The notes beneath the pieces are model-generated. The model made no database searches. It saw only the letters and a list, made by a program, of their open reading frames with translations, and had not been told where the DNA came from. Below are positions 10,098 through 18,584 of a stretch of 64,000 nucleotides of DNA, in pieces (position 1 is the first letter of the stretch; each line of letters starts with the position of its first letter). Source of the DNA: a bacterium (GTDB taxonomy: Bacteria; Ratteibacteria; UBA8468; B48-G9; DSTR01); contig JAKPFT010000062.1 in NCBI GenBank assembly GCA_029551285.1, positions 18,017-82,016 on the forward strand, written 5' to 3'. A program made the position numbers and the translations under genes.

Positions 10098-11380
10098 GAC
10101 CGGGGAAAGAGGTAACGGTTGAGCATCTCCATGTTGCGCTGGGTGGCGCCACGATTGGCGACCACGACGGAAAAAGCCTTCTCGCCCATTTCCTTCAAGC
10201 GTTGTTCACTCTGCAGAAGAGAGACTGTCTGCTGAAGAAGTTCCTGGTAACTGTTGACTTCAATACCGCCACCGGCTGATTTTATCCTGAGCCATTCTTC
10301 AAAAAAGTGCCAGTTGAATTTTCCGAAGATAACTGGTTTGCGGAAAGCAGCGGGTTCTATTGGATTTTGCCCGCCCCAGGGCACCAGGCTTCCGCCGACG
10401 AAAGCCAACTGGCAGATGCTATAGAAATTGTTAAGTTCCCCGTAGGTATCCAGGACCCAGATGGGTTTTTCTTTCCCTTCGGGCAGTTTGCTCCGGCAAG
10501 TGTAAGGAAGGCTGGCTTCCTGAAGATAACTTATGATACCCGTGCGGTCTAAAAATCTGGGCACAATAACCGTTAACAATCCGGGTACTAACTCCAGAAG
10601 TTTTCTGGCCACTCCCACTATTTCCTTTTCTTCGCCGGGGTGGAGAGAACCAAAAACGACTATCCGGCGGTTTTCGGGGAGATTGTATTTTCTGCGGACC
10701 TCCCCGGGATTGATTTTCAGACTGAGAGCGTAAGCCTGGTCAAACTTAATACTGCCGACAACTTTAACGACCTCTTTTCTGGCACCGAGAAAAATCAGTC
10801 TTTTCGCCTCTTCTTCGGTTCGCATGGCCACTTCCTTTACCAGAGGCAAGACCCGGCGCAGAAACACTCGGAAACGGCGATACCACCGAAAAGAACGCGG
10901 AGAGAGACGGCCGTTGACCACCACCACCGGGATCCCCTTTCTGGAGCAGATTCTGATAAGATTGGGCCAGATTTCAGTTTCCACCAGGACCACCAGTTTC
11001 GGTTTTATCAACCGCAGGGTTGCAGAAACAATGGGAGAGAAGTCCAGGGGGAAAAAAAGACAGGGAATCTCCGGGAAATTCTTTGCCGCCAGGGTGCGGC
11101 CACTTTTGGTGGTCACGGTCAAAATCAGGGTTTGACCCGGGTAGCGTTCCTGAAGTATCTTAACTAAGGGGCCAATAGAGAGCAGTTCGCCCACAGAAAC
11201 TGTCTGGAACCAGATACTTCCGGGCCGAACTCTTTTTCTAATCTGGCGGCTGAAGAAGCCAAACCGTTCGCGCCAGTCGCCCAGAAACTGTTCTTCCGGA
11301 CGGATGCGGCGCCACAGCCAGGGAAAGCAGAAAAGCAGGTAAAGAAAGAAAACCAGGTCATAGATTAGAAAAAAAATCAT
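10073..11380 (-). CDS. waaA: 3-deoxy-D-manno-octulosonic acid (Kdo) transferase
   Basis: QTVSVGELLSIGPLVKILQERYPGQTLILTVTTKSGR, FFPLDFSPIV, ETEIWPNLIRICSRKGIPVVVVNGRLS, FVGGSLVPWGGQNPIEPAAFRKPVIFG. Start refined to internal Met at 11380. Confidence 0.93.
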   Translation of the reverse strand: MIFFLIYDLVFFLYLLFCFPWLWRRIRPEEQFLGDWRERFGFFSRQIRKRVRPGSIWFQTVSVGELLSIGPLVKILQERYPGQTLILTVTTKSGRTLAAKNFPEIPCLFFPLDFSPIVSATLRLIKPKLVVLVETEIWPNLIRICSRKGIPVVVVNGRLSPRSFRWYRRFRVFLRRVLPLVKEVAMRTEEEAKRLIFLGARKEVVKVVGSIKFDQAYALSLKINPGEVRRKYNLPENRRIVVFGSLHPGEEKEIVGVARKLLELVPGLLTVIVPRFLDRTGIISYLQEASLPYTCRSKLPEGKEKPIWVLDTYGELNNFYSICQLAFVGGSLVPWGGQNPIEPAAFRKPVIFGKFNWHFFEEWLRIKSAGGGIEVNSYQELLQQTVSLLQSEQRLKEMGEKAFSVVVANRGATQRNMEMLNRYLFPRSHFRSTLP

Positions 11381-11447
11381 GCCAGTATGATACCGTTTTC
11401 GCAGGAAGAAGGAAAGCAGGCCGGCTAACACAACAGGAGGAAAAACA

Positions 11448-12212
11448 ATGGCCAGGATAATTATCGGGATGCAGATGTACACGTTGCGGGATTTCTGTCG
11501 GACGGAGGAAGATATTGCCAGGACGCTGGACAGGGTTAAAGATATTGGCTACAGGGTAATTCAGGCCTCGGGCATGGCCAGGATTGAAGCCAGCAGGTTG
11601 AAAGAATTGCTTGAGCAACGCAGCCTCTCGGTTTGCTCCACCCACACGGGCTATTCAGATATTGTCAACGAAACAGACAGAGTTATTGCCGAACATCGGC
11701 TTTTGGGGTGCGAGGCAATTATGTGTCCAGGGCTTCCGGGAGAGTTACACAATGCTGAAGGGTATCAAAAGGTGGCGAGAGATTTTGCCCGGGTCTTGCC
11801 CAAAGTGAAAGACGCTGGTTTGCGACTGGGGTACCATAACCACGCCATTGAGCTGGAGCGGTACCAGGGAAAAACAGGGCTGGAAATTCTTCTGGAAAAC
11901 TGCCCGGGGCTGGAAGCGGAGATAGATACCTACTGGATACAACATGGCGGTGGTGACCCGGCGGCCTGGATTGAGAAATACGCAGGTCGAGTCAGCGAAG
12001 TCCACGTGAAGGATATGGGGATTATTAAGAATAAACAGGTGATGCCACCCATTGGTACTGGTAACCTTAACTGGTCCAGAATTATTCAGGCCTGTCAGAA
12101 GGCCGGGGTACATTTCTGTCTGGTGGAGATGGACACGCCAACCGTGGAACCATTTGAAGCCATCAGAATTAGCCTGGAAAATTTGAAGTCGTGGGGGCTG
12201 GTGACACAGTGA
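11448..12212 (+). CDS. sugar phosphate isomerase/epimerase (xylose isomerase-like TIM barrel)
   Basis: IIIGMQMYTLRDFC, LRLGYHNHAIELERYQGKTGLEILLENCPGLEAEIDTYWIQHGGGDP, SEVHVKDMG, CLVEMDTP. Confidence 0.85.
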   Translation: MARIIIGMQMYTLRDFCRTEEDIARTLDRVKDIGYRVIQASGMARIEASRLKELLEQRSLSVCSTHTGYSDIVNETDRVIAEHRLLGCEAIMCPGLPGELHNAEGYQKVARDFARVLPKVKDAGLRLGYHNHAIELERYQGKTGLEILLENCPGLEAEIDTYWIQHGGGDPAAWIEKYAGRVSEVHVKDMGIIKNKQVMPPIGTGNLNWSRIIQACQKAGVHFCLVEMDTPTVEPFEAIRISLENLKSWGLVTQ

Positions 12213-12220
12213 GTGATAGT

Positions 12221-12481
12221 GTCAAAAAAGGAACAAAAGAGGAATGAAAAGAAAGGGAACAAACTGGCTCACTCAGAATGCTCCGGCACAGACAAGGACT
12301 ACGCCGAAATCGGTCGCTCGGCGAACTCGCTCGCCCGGTGGCGAGCTCAGACACCGCCGAGTAAGGTATTGCGTCCCGGATGGAATTGCCCGGTCCGCTT
12401 ACCGAACGCGTGCGCTTTTCGTCTTGTCTTGTAACTGTGCCTGCGCCATTCGTTCGCCAGTTATTCCCTTCCTTTTTTGAC
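12221..12481. repeat. Dispersed palindromic repeat, copy 1 (TIR-bounded, about 261 bp; weaker homology continues to about 12535)
   Basis: 13-bp perfect terminal inverted repeat GTCAAAAAAGGAA (12221-12233) / TTCCTTTTTTGAC (12469-12481); about 90% identical by eye to 63671-63932; nested stems GGCACAG/CTGTGCC, CTCGGCG/CGCCGAG and GCTCGCC/GGCGAGC. Confidence 0.93.
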
Positions 12482-12680
12482 GGTAGGCGGAGAAAGGGCA
12501 GGGAGATAAAGAATTTCAAAACTATTGACAGAATTGGAAAAGACTAAAAAACAACTTGAAGTCTTTGAGAGAGATGGAATAAGAAGGCGAAAGATGGTCA
12601 GCTGTAACAGCGCCAGCATGACGATAGTTTGACCTGGTTATTGCTCGGGTATAGTATAAAAGGAAACATGAGGAGGTAGC

Positions 12681-13385
12681 ATGAACCGTGGTTGGCTGAT
12701 CGTGTTTGTCAGTGTTTTCCTTTTCTGCAGTATCGTGGGTTCTGCTGAAAAGAAGGAAAAGGACGATTTGAAGAAACCGGAGGCCAGGTTGAGCTATGTT
12801 CTGGGGCAGGATGTTGGTTCTTCTCTGAAAAATCTTAATGCGAAGGTTGACTGGGAATGGTTTCTCAGGGGGGTGAAGGATGCCTTTGAGGGTAAGGAAT
12901 CGTTGGTTGGGGCTGCGGAAGCCAGCCAGATGAAGCAGGAGCTGTTCAAAAAAATGCAGGAGGCCTCAGTCCGGGCCAGAGCCGCTGAGGGAGAAAAAAA
13001 CAGAACGGAAGGGTTGAAGTTCTTAGAAGAGAATGCTAAGAAGCCAGGTGTTATCACCACACCATCAGGTTTGCAGTACCAGGTACTTAAAGAAGGAAGC
13101 GGGCCCAGTCCGCTACTGACTGACCGGGTGAAGGTTAACTACAGGGGAACGTTACTGAATGGAACAGAATTTGATAGCTCCTACCGTCGGGGTCAACCAG
13201 CAGTTTTTCCGCTATCCGGAGTAATAAAGGGGTGGCAGGAAGGTCTGCTGCTGATGAAGACTGGCAGTGTCTATCGGTTTTTCATCCCTCCGCAACTGGC
13301 TTATGGAGAGAAGGGCGCCGGGCAAGTTATTGGGCCGAACGCGGTTCTCATTTTTGAGGTTGAACTTCTGGAAATCGTCAAATAA
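12681..13385 (+). CDS. FKBP-type peptidyl-prolyl cis-trans isomerase (Mip/FklB-like), exported
   Basis: Signal peptide; ARLSYVLGQDVGSSLK N-domain; VKVNYRGTLLNGTEFDSSYRRGQPAVFPLSGVIKGWQEGL...IPPQLAYGEKGAGQVIGPNAVLIFEVELLEI. GAGGAGG-type SD before ATG. Confidence 0.93.
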   Translation: MNRGWLIVFVSVFLFCSIVGSAEKKEKDDLKKPEARLSYVLGQDVGSSLKNLNAKVDWEWFLRGVKDAFEGKESLVGAAEASQMKQELFKKMQEASVRARAAEGEKNRTEGLKFLEENAKKPGVITTPSGLQYQVLKEGSGPSPLLTDRVKVNYRGTLLNGTEFDSSYRRGQPAVFPLSGVIKGWQEGLLLMKTGSVYRFFIPPQLAYGEKGAGQVIGPNAVLIFEVELLEIVK

Positions 13386-13415
13386 GAGAGGTAGTGTTCC
13401 TCCATCTTTTGCGGT

Positions 13416-14393
13416 TCACTGGAGAAGGGAATTGATTTCCCGGAAGTAGCCTGCGTAGAAGGAAACAACTACAAATCCCACATAAGCCGCCACCAGTAGA
13501 TAGACAACCACTGGCAGGACAGTTACCATTCTTTCCACAAGCGTGTTCACTTCCTGCTGGGTGGTAGTCACCAGATGGCCGAGCGTTTCCTCAAGACGGC
13601 CACTCAATTCTCCGGTTTTAATAAGCTCCCTAACTTCCGGGCTAAGGTAGCGATTGGTCAGTAGACTTTCAGTGAGCGATTTTCCCTGACGCATGGGAAA
13701 CTGGCTCTGAAGAAGCGAGGTTTCAATCGCCTTATTTCCGGTTGCCCTGGCTGCCAGGTCCAGGGCCTCAAGGATACTGACACCGGCTGAGTACAAACAT
13801 AGCCAGGCCTGGTAGAAACGCAACAATGCCAGCGAGCACAGCAGCTTTCCAAGAACTGGTGCGTGCAGGACGGCTTCATCAGTAAAACCTCTCAGGGGTG
13901 CGATTTTATTTGCGGGAATAAGGCGGATGATAATGATGGGACTGTAAAACAGAACAAAGAAGGGAATAATAGCTGAAAAGAAGGCCATTGGTCCTCTTAG
14001 GATGAGCAGAGGAACCGCCGGGATGATGATGGCGGCGTGAAGGAGAATGACGGGATAAAGAAGACCCGTCAGCATTCTGGTGCGAAGTCCGGTGAGGAAT
14101 TCAAAATAAGTGGCCAGATTTTTGAGGGCTTCCGGAAGATGGCCTGACCTTTCTCCGACTCTGATGGTGGAAATTTCCAGTGGTTCCAGGAGTCCGGTAA
14201 AGACCTTCTCCATGGCTGTAGAGAAAGACCCGCCGGCGGCTACCTGCTGGTGCACTTGCCAAAAGGCATTCTTAAGCGGGGCGGGCAGACTTCCTGAAGC
14301 AAGGTTATCAAGAGCCACCAGCAGTGGTAATCCTGATTCCAGCATTACCGAAAGCTGCCGGTAGAAAACCGATTTTTCCCTCTGATTCATCAC
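13416..14393 (-). CDS. type II secretion / type IV pilus inner-membrane platform protein (GspF/PilC family)
   Basis: FYRQLSVMLESGLPLLVALDNLA, LCLYSAGVSILEALDLAARATGN, LIKTGELSGRLEETLGHL, three TM segments. Confidence 0.85.
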   Translation of the reverse strand: MMNQREKSVFYRQLSVMLESGLPLLVALDNLASGSLPAPLKNAFWQVHQQVAAGGSFSTAMEKVFTGLLEPLEISTIRVGERSGHLPEALKNLATYFEFLTGLRTRMLTGLLYPVILLHAAIIIPAVPLLILRGPMAFFSAIIPFFVLFYSPIIIIRLIPANKIAPLRGFTDEAVLHAPVLGKLLCSLALLRFYQAWLCLYSAGVSILEALDLAARATGNKAIETSLLQSQFPMRQGKSLTESLLTNRYLSPEVRELIKTGELSGRLEETLGHLVTTTQQEVNTLVERMVTVLPVVVYLLVAAYVGFVVVSFYAGYFREINSLLQ

Positions 14394-14429
14394 CGGTCAG
14401 GCGAAGTGTTATTTTCTAAATTACAGCGC

Positions 14430-14834
14430 TTAACTTGAGTGAGTCTCTTTCTTGTCAAAGGAAGACAACTGCCTCAGAATATCTTCGACCGGCGGCTCTT
14501 TCTCCGGATGGATTTCTTCTCTCGGAACGGTCTGTGTTTCTACTATACCGCAGAGAACATATTGGCCTTCAGGCTGACTGGCCATGAACTGCTGGGCTTC
14601 TCTCCGGCTGGAAAAAATTTGCTCGTGACGCTGCAGGGCATCTATCTTGGCCAGTTCCTCTAAAGGGTCCGTTCGCAGGGTAGCAAATTCGTGACAGGTC
14701 CAGCCAGGATTTTTCCTGAGAATAACCCTTTCAATAACTTGCTCGCCGGTGGTAACGCCGGTAAGCATGGCTTCTTCAGGAGAAAGACACAGGTAGAATT
14801 TATTTCTGACCCGGTAGCGGACAATATCTTCCAT
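14430..14834 (-). CDS. hypothetical protein upstream of the gspF-like gene
   Basis: 134 aa ORF with Met start, same strand and 36 bp from gspF-like gene; no domain recognised. Confidence 0.55.
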   Translation of the reverse strand: MEDIVRYRVRNKFYLCLSPEEAMLTGVTTGEQVIERVILRKNPGWTCHEFATLRTDPLEELAKIDALQRHEQIFSSRREAQQFMASQPEGQYVLCGIVETQTVPREEIHPEKEPPVEDILRQLSSFDKKETHSS

Positions 14835-14886
14835 GCTTTTACACCTGCCGTTGACGCCAGCAACGGTCTGCGGTAAAAAGTGGTTG

Positions 14887-15552
14887 ATGGATATAAAAGA
14901 TTATAGCGCAATCACACCGGAGGTCAAACAGCTTTTTGAAAGAGGTTGTCAGGCGTTAGCTAAAAAGAACTATGATGCGGCGATCCACTTCTTTAGTCTG
15001 GCACTTCGCAGCTTTCCGCAAAGTGCCAGTATCCTTTTTAACCGGGGTCTGGCTTTCTATCATAAAGGCAACTTCCCAGCAGCCATCCAGGATTACACTG
15101 AATCTCTCCAGCTAAAACCAACTTCAGCCAAAATCTACAATAACCGGGGACTGTGTTATCAGTCTCTGAAAAATCACCAGAAGGCCGTAGCTGATTTCAG
15201 CAAAGCAATTGAACTTAACCCTGATTTTGCCGGGGCCTACTATAACCGGGCTTCGGCTTATTTTTCCCTGAACGATTTTGAGAGAGCCTGGCAGGACCTT
15301 CAGAAAGCCAGGGCGCTGGGCTATCCGGTGAACCAGGCTTTCTGGGATTCGGTCCTCAAAAGCAGATTTCAGGGGCAACTGGATTTTCTCGTCGGGAGAG
15401 TGCGCTCCTTTCAACTGAAAGAGGGCTACCTGCCCAGGTCTTTGCAGGAACTGGTTTTGAAAGGGTATCTTTCCTGCTTGCCCGAACTTCCCATCAATCT
15501 GAAGTTTGTTTATCAGCCGGAGAGCGGCAAAGTATCCATCAGGGTGGAATAA
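14887..15552 (+). CDS. TPR-repeat protein
   Basis: Tandem TPRs: ASILFNRGLAFYHKGNFPAAIQDYTESLQLKPTSAKIYNNRGLCYQSLKNHQKAVADFSKAIELNPDFAGAYYNRASAYFSL. Start refined from 14833. Confidence 0.88.
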   Translation: MDIKDYSAITPEVKQLFERGCQALAKKNYDAAIHFFSLALRSFPQSASILFNRGLAFYHKGNFPAAIQDYTESLQLKPTSAKIYNNRGLCYQSLKNHQKAVADFSKAIELNPDFAGAYYNRASAYFSLNDFERAWQDLQKARALGYPVNQAFWDSVLKSRFQGQLDFLVGRVRSFQLKEGYLPRSLQELVLKGYLSCLPELPINLKFVYQPESGKVSIRVE

Positions 15553-15641
15553 GGTGCGAGGTGGTGGCAAGTGAAGGCAGGAATCGCACTTACTCAATTT
15601 AAGTTGTTTTCATCTTCTTATGGAAAGGGTTTGGTCTAAAA

Positions 15642-15670
15642 TTGACAGTCGGTCAAAAAAGTTGTAGTTT
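15642..15670 (+). promoter_or_regulatory. Putative promoter of tRNA-Leu
   Basis: TTGACA (15642-15647), 17-nt spacer, TAGTTT (15665-15670), 9 nt upstream of mature tRNA start. Confidence 0.5.
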
Positions 15671-15679
15671 ACTAAGGTA

Positions 15680-15762
15680 GCCGGAGTGGTGAAATGGCAG
15701 ACGCGCCGGACTCAAAATCCGGTGAGGGCAACCTCGTGAGGGTTCGACTCCCTCCTCCGGCA
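15680..15762 (+). tRNA. tRNA-Leu (anticodon CAA)
   Basis: GCCGGAG...CTCCGGC acceptor, anticodon arm CCGGA-CTCAAAA-TCCGG, long variable arm AGGGCAACCTCGT, T arm GAGGGTTCGACTCCCTC; CCA not encoded. Confidence 0.95.
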
Positions 15763-15821
15763 GGAGAAGATCGGTGCTGCTGGTATTAGAGAAGTACCAG
15801 CCAACAGGAAAAGGGGGAGCG

Positions 15822-16088
15822 ATGATCAAAGCCGATTTTGTAGAAAAAGTAGCGGAACGCACTGGCCTGACCAGGATACTGGTTAAGAGTACCATTGAAA
15901 GTTTCCTTGACTGTCTGCGGGAAGCCCTTGAGCAGGGACAAAGGATTGAGTTCAGGAATTTTGGAGTCTTCCAGGTGAAGGTGCGGCCGCCCAAGGTGGC
16001 GCGAAATCCTAAAACCGGGGAAAGGGTTGATGTCCCGCAGAGAAAAAAGGTCACCTTTAAGCCTTCCAGAGCCCTTAAATTATATTAG
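15822..16088 (+). CDS. HU/IHF-family DNA-binding protein
   Basis: MIKADFVEKVAERTGLTRILVKSTIESFLDCLREALEQGQRIEFRNFGVFQVKVRPPKVARNPKTGERVDVPQRKKVTFKPSRALK. Confidence 0.95.
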   Translation: MIKADFVEKVAERTGLTRILVKSTIESFLDCLREALEQGQRIEFRNFGVFQVKVRPPKVARNPKTGERVDVPQRKKVTFKPSRALKLY

Positions 16089-16168
16089 CTAATAGAAGGT
16101 CAACTTGCCACTGCATGACCGCAAAGAAGTAATGTTTTGTGCTTCTTCCTCGGGCTCACGGTATGTAC

Positions 16169-16462
16169 TTATCTCTGGGGAAGGGGCGGCCCGGGTTGTA
16201 CTGGAGATGTTGGTTGCTGGGGTGGCCGGTAGATGTAAAGGAAATAATTTAGTTTATTGAAACTTGCCTCGCCTTTGTCTCTTTGATACTGGGCCACCAC
16301 GGCATAGGAGTAAACTCCCAGTCCAACCAGCAACACCGCCAGAATGTAACCGACAATAGCTTTTTTCTTGTTGACCTCGTCAATCATCAAACCCAGCATG
16401 AACACCATAAAACCTAATCCGATTACTGCCAGGGCCTGAATATATCCGAGCTCAAAATCCAT
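16169..16462 (-). CDS. small membrane protein, hypothetical
   Basis: MDFELGYIQALAVIGLGFMVFMLGLMIDEVNKKKAIVGYILAVLLVGLGVYSYAVV with two TM segments and a Pro-rich tail. Start refined from 16489. Confidence 0.6.
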   Translation of the reverse strand: MDFELGYIQALAVIGLGFMVFMLGLMIDEVNKKKAIVGYILAVLLVGLGVYSYAVVAQYQRDKGEASFNKLNYFLYIYRPPQQPTSPVQPGPPLPQR

Positions 16463-16558
16463 CAATTCCTCCTCGGTTGTTTGACGCACCCTTCCTCAAG
16501 ACGCAATAAGTTTAACAGGTCCTGAGACGGCCGTCAAAAGTAGTGCTCCATTTGTCAA

Positions 16559-17149
16559 TTATTCACCAAGGGCAAACCTCACAAACCGTCTGACCCTGAT
16601 ATTCTCTCCAAGTTTGGCTACCTTCTGGCTGAGATAATCCTTTACCCTGAGGCTCTCATCGCGGATGAACTTCTGTTCCAGTAAGACATGTTGCTGATAA
16701 AAATCTTCAAGTTTTCCGTTAAGTATTTTTTCAGCAACTTCAGCAGGTTTATCCACGCAGAATTGCTGCTGAATCAATCTTTTTTGTTCCTCTACCACCT
16801 TCTCAGGAACAGATTCCCGATCAACCCAGGCAGGATTGGTGGCCGTCACCTGCAAACAGAGATTCTTGACCAGGTCCTGAAAGTCATCGGTTCTGGCAAC
16901 AAAATCACTCTCACAATTGACTTCCACCAGAACGCCGATGCGGCCGTTGGTGTGGATATAGGCGCCGACTCTACCCTCGTGCGTCTCGCGGCTGGACTTG
17001 TCTTTAACCATTTGTAGTCCGAGGACCTTTAGCCGTTCTAACGCCTTTTGATGGTCTCCTCCTGTTTCCTCAAGGGCTTTCTTACACTCCATCACGCTTA
17101 AACCCGTCTCTTTCCTCAGGGCTTTCACCTGTTCCGCAGAAATTTTCAT
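16559..17149 (-). CDS. tsf: translation elongation factor Ts
   Basis: ISAEQVKALRKETGLSVMECKKALEETGGDHQKALERL; GRIGVLVEVNCESDFVARTDDF. Confidence 0.98.
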   Translation of the reverse strand: MKISAEQVKALRKETGLSVMECKKALEETGGDHQKALERLKVLGLQMVKDKSSRETHEGRVGAYIHTNGRIGVLVEVNCESDFVARTDDFQDLVKNLCLQVTATNPAWVDRESVPEKVVEEQKRLIQQQFCVDKPAEVAEKILNGKLEDFYQQHVLLEQKFIRDESLRVKDYLSQKVAKLGENIRVRRFVRFALGE

Positions 17150-17169
17150 TTGGTTTCTCCTGAAATTTT

Positions 17170-17925
17170 CTAACCGGTATCCCCGGACTCTGAAGCAGGA
17201 ACATCCGCTCCCTGAACCATCTCGCGTATTTCCCGGCTTACCTGGGCTTCGAGTTGGACCTCATTAATCGCCTCGGCCAGCTTGCTCAGAACTAGACGGA
17301 TTGATTTCAGGCCATCATCGTTAGCCGGAATGGGATAGTGAGCCAGCTCTGGATTACCGTTGGTATCGACGATGCCTACAATGGGAATGTTAACCTTTCT
17401 GGCTTCTTTCACAGCATTAATCTCTCGTCTAAGGTCAACAATAATTATGGCGCCGGGATAACCGGTCATTTCTCTGATACCCCCGAATTTTCTTATCAGG
17501 TCCTCTTTCTCCTTTAGAATAAGGCTGGCTTCTTTCTTGGTGTAATAGCTCAGACGGCCTGATGTCTCCAGGGCTTCAATTTCATCAAGTCTCTGGATTC
17601 GTCGTCGAATCGCCTCAAAATTTGTCAGTGTCCCGCCAATCCAGCGGTAGCTGACATAAGGCATTCCGCATTTTTCTGCCATCTCGTTAACGGCACTCTG
17701 AGCCTGTTTCTTTGTTCCGACAAAGAGAACTTTCTTACCCCCGAGGATGACACTCTTGAGAAAAGCCGCGGCTTCCTTTATTTTTTCTGCTGTTCTTTCA
17801 ATATCAATAATGTAGATGCCCTGTCTGCGACCATAAAGAAAAGGTCTTATTCTCGGATCAAACTGCCGTGACGGATGCCCGAAATAGACACCACTCTCCA
17901 GTAGTTCCTTGACTGTAATCTCCAT
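17170..17925 (-). CDS. rpsB: 30S ribosomal protein S2
   Basis: MEITVKELLESGVYFGHPSRQFDPRIRPFLYGRRQGIYIIDIERT; FVGTKKQAQ; RWIGGTLTNFEAI; PIVGIVDTNGNPELAHYPIPANDDGLKSI. Confidence 0.98.
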   Translation of the reverse strand: MEITVKELLESGVYFGHPSRQFDPRIRPFLYGRRQGIYIIDIERTAEKIKEAAAFLKSVILGGKKVLFVGTKKQAQSAVNEMAEKCGMPYVSYRWIGGTLTNFEAIRRRIQRLDEIEALETSGRLSYYTKKEASLILKEKEDLIRKFGGIREMTGYPGAIIIVDLRREINAVKEARKVNIPIVGIVDTNGNPELAHYPIPANDDGLKSIRLVLSKLAEAINEVQLEAQVSREIREMVQGADVPASESGDTG

Positions 17926-18029
17926 TTTTTCGTTTCCCTTTCCGGCGCTGTCTGGTATAAATTTTAACCTGGAAATTATCCGGGGTCAACCAGCGCATAC
18001 TATCAATTATACACCAACCAGGCTCGCTG

Positions 18030-18584
18030 TCAAAATCTCAGGTGTGTGTTTCTCAAGGCAATCAGGATTAACACCGCAACAAGCACAATCCAGTTGAGAT
18101 GTTCCCTGTTGAGCCGGACATGCTCCCAGGAGAAGTCTTTCCAGGAAGTAGGAGCAGGCCCGGGAAGGAACACCGGTGTCACCTTCTTATAGGCCTCATA
18201 CTCTTGGCCAAACTTCTTGGTAAGAAATTTCTCTTCAACGATTATCGCCGGAATGTAAAAGACCGGGAAAAGCAATAATCCCAGAAGCAGCAGGACCCAG
18301 TTACCGGAAGCGGAAGATAGACCAAGGGTAACCAGGAAACTTCCGAAATAAAGAGGATGACGACACCAGCGATATGGGCCAGTTCGGGCAACTTCCTGGT
18401 TTTTCTTTATGACTCCAGCAGAACTGGTGCGCAACACTTCCCCCAGCAGGGTGAGAAAAACTCCTGGCCAGAAAAGTATTCCCGGCGTTCTGGCAAAGGC
18501 AGCCACCAGGAGTATGAATACCCATCCCGCCGTGGCCCGGCGCCGGGCTAATCTTCTAAGGAAACCAGTTCCATCTGTCCCCAT
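18030..18584 (-). CDS. isoprenylcysteine carboxyl methyltransferase/phospholipid methyltransferase-like membrane protein
   Basis: TGPYRWCRHPLYFGSFLVTLGLS...EEKFLTKKFGQEYEAYKKVTPVFLP. Start uncertain (18584 or 18611). Confidence 0.85.
   Translation of the reverse strand: MGTDGTGFLRRLARRRATAGWVFILLVAAFARTPGILFWPGVFLTLLGEVLRTSSAGVIKKNQEVARTGPYRWCRHPLYFGSFLVTLGLSSASGNWVLLLLGLLLFPVFYIPAIIVEEKFLTKKFGQEYEAYKKVTPVFLPGPAPTSWKDFSWEHVRLNREHLNWIVLVAVLILIALRNTHLRF

Noticed and set aside
12213-12480. ORFs 12213-12434, 12244-12480 and 63694-63951 with similar peptides (ECSGTDKDYAEIG.SANSLA..RAQTPPSKVLRPGW...) as a conserved small protein
   Set aside because: They lie inside the palindromic repeat. A 1-nt indel between copies (CACTCAGAATGC vs CACTGGAGAGTGC) shifts the frame between the conserved [10 protein letters not shown] start and the ECSGTDKDY segment, so similarity reflects DNA identity rather than coding selection.
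15652-15661. GTCAAAAAAG near tRNA-Leu as a third or solo TIR of the repeat
   Set aside because: Only 10 bp match, no adjacent repeat sequence, and it falls in the spacer of a good TTGACA promoter; likely chance.
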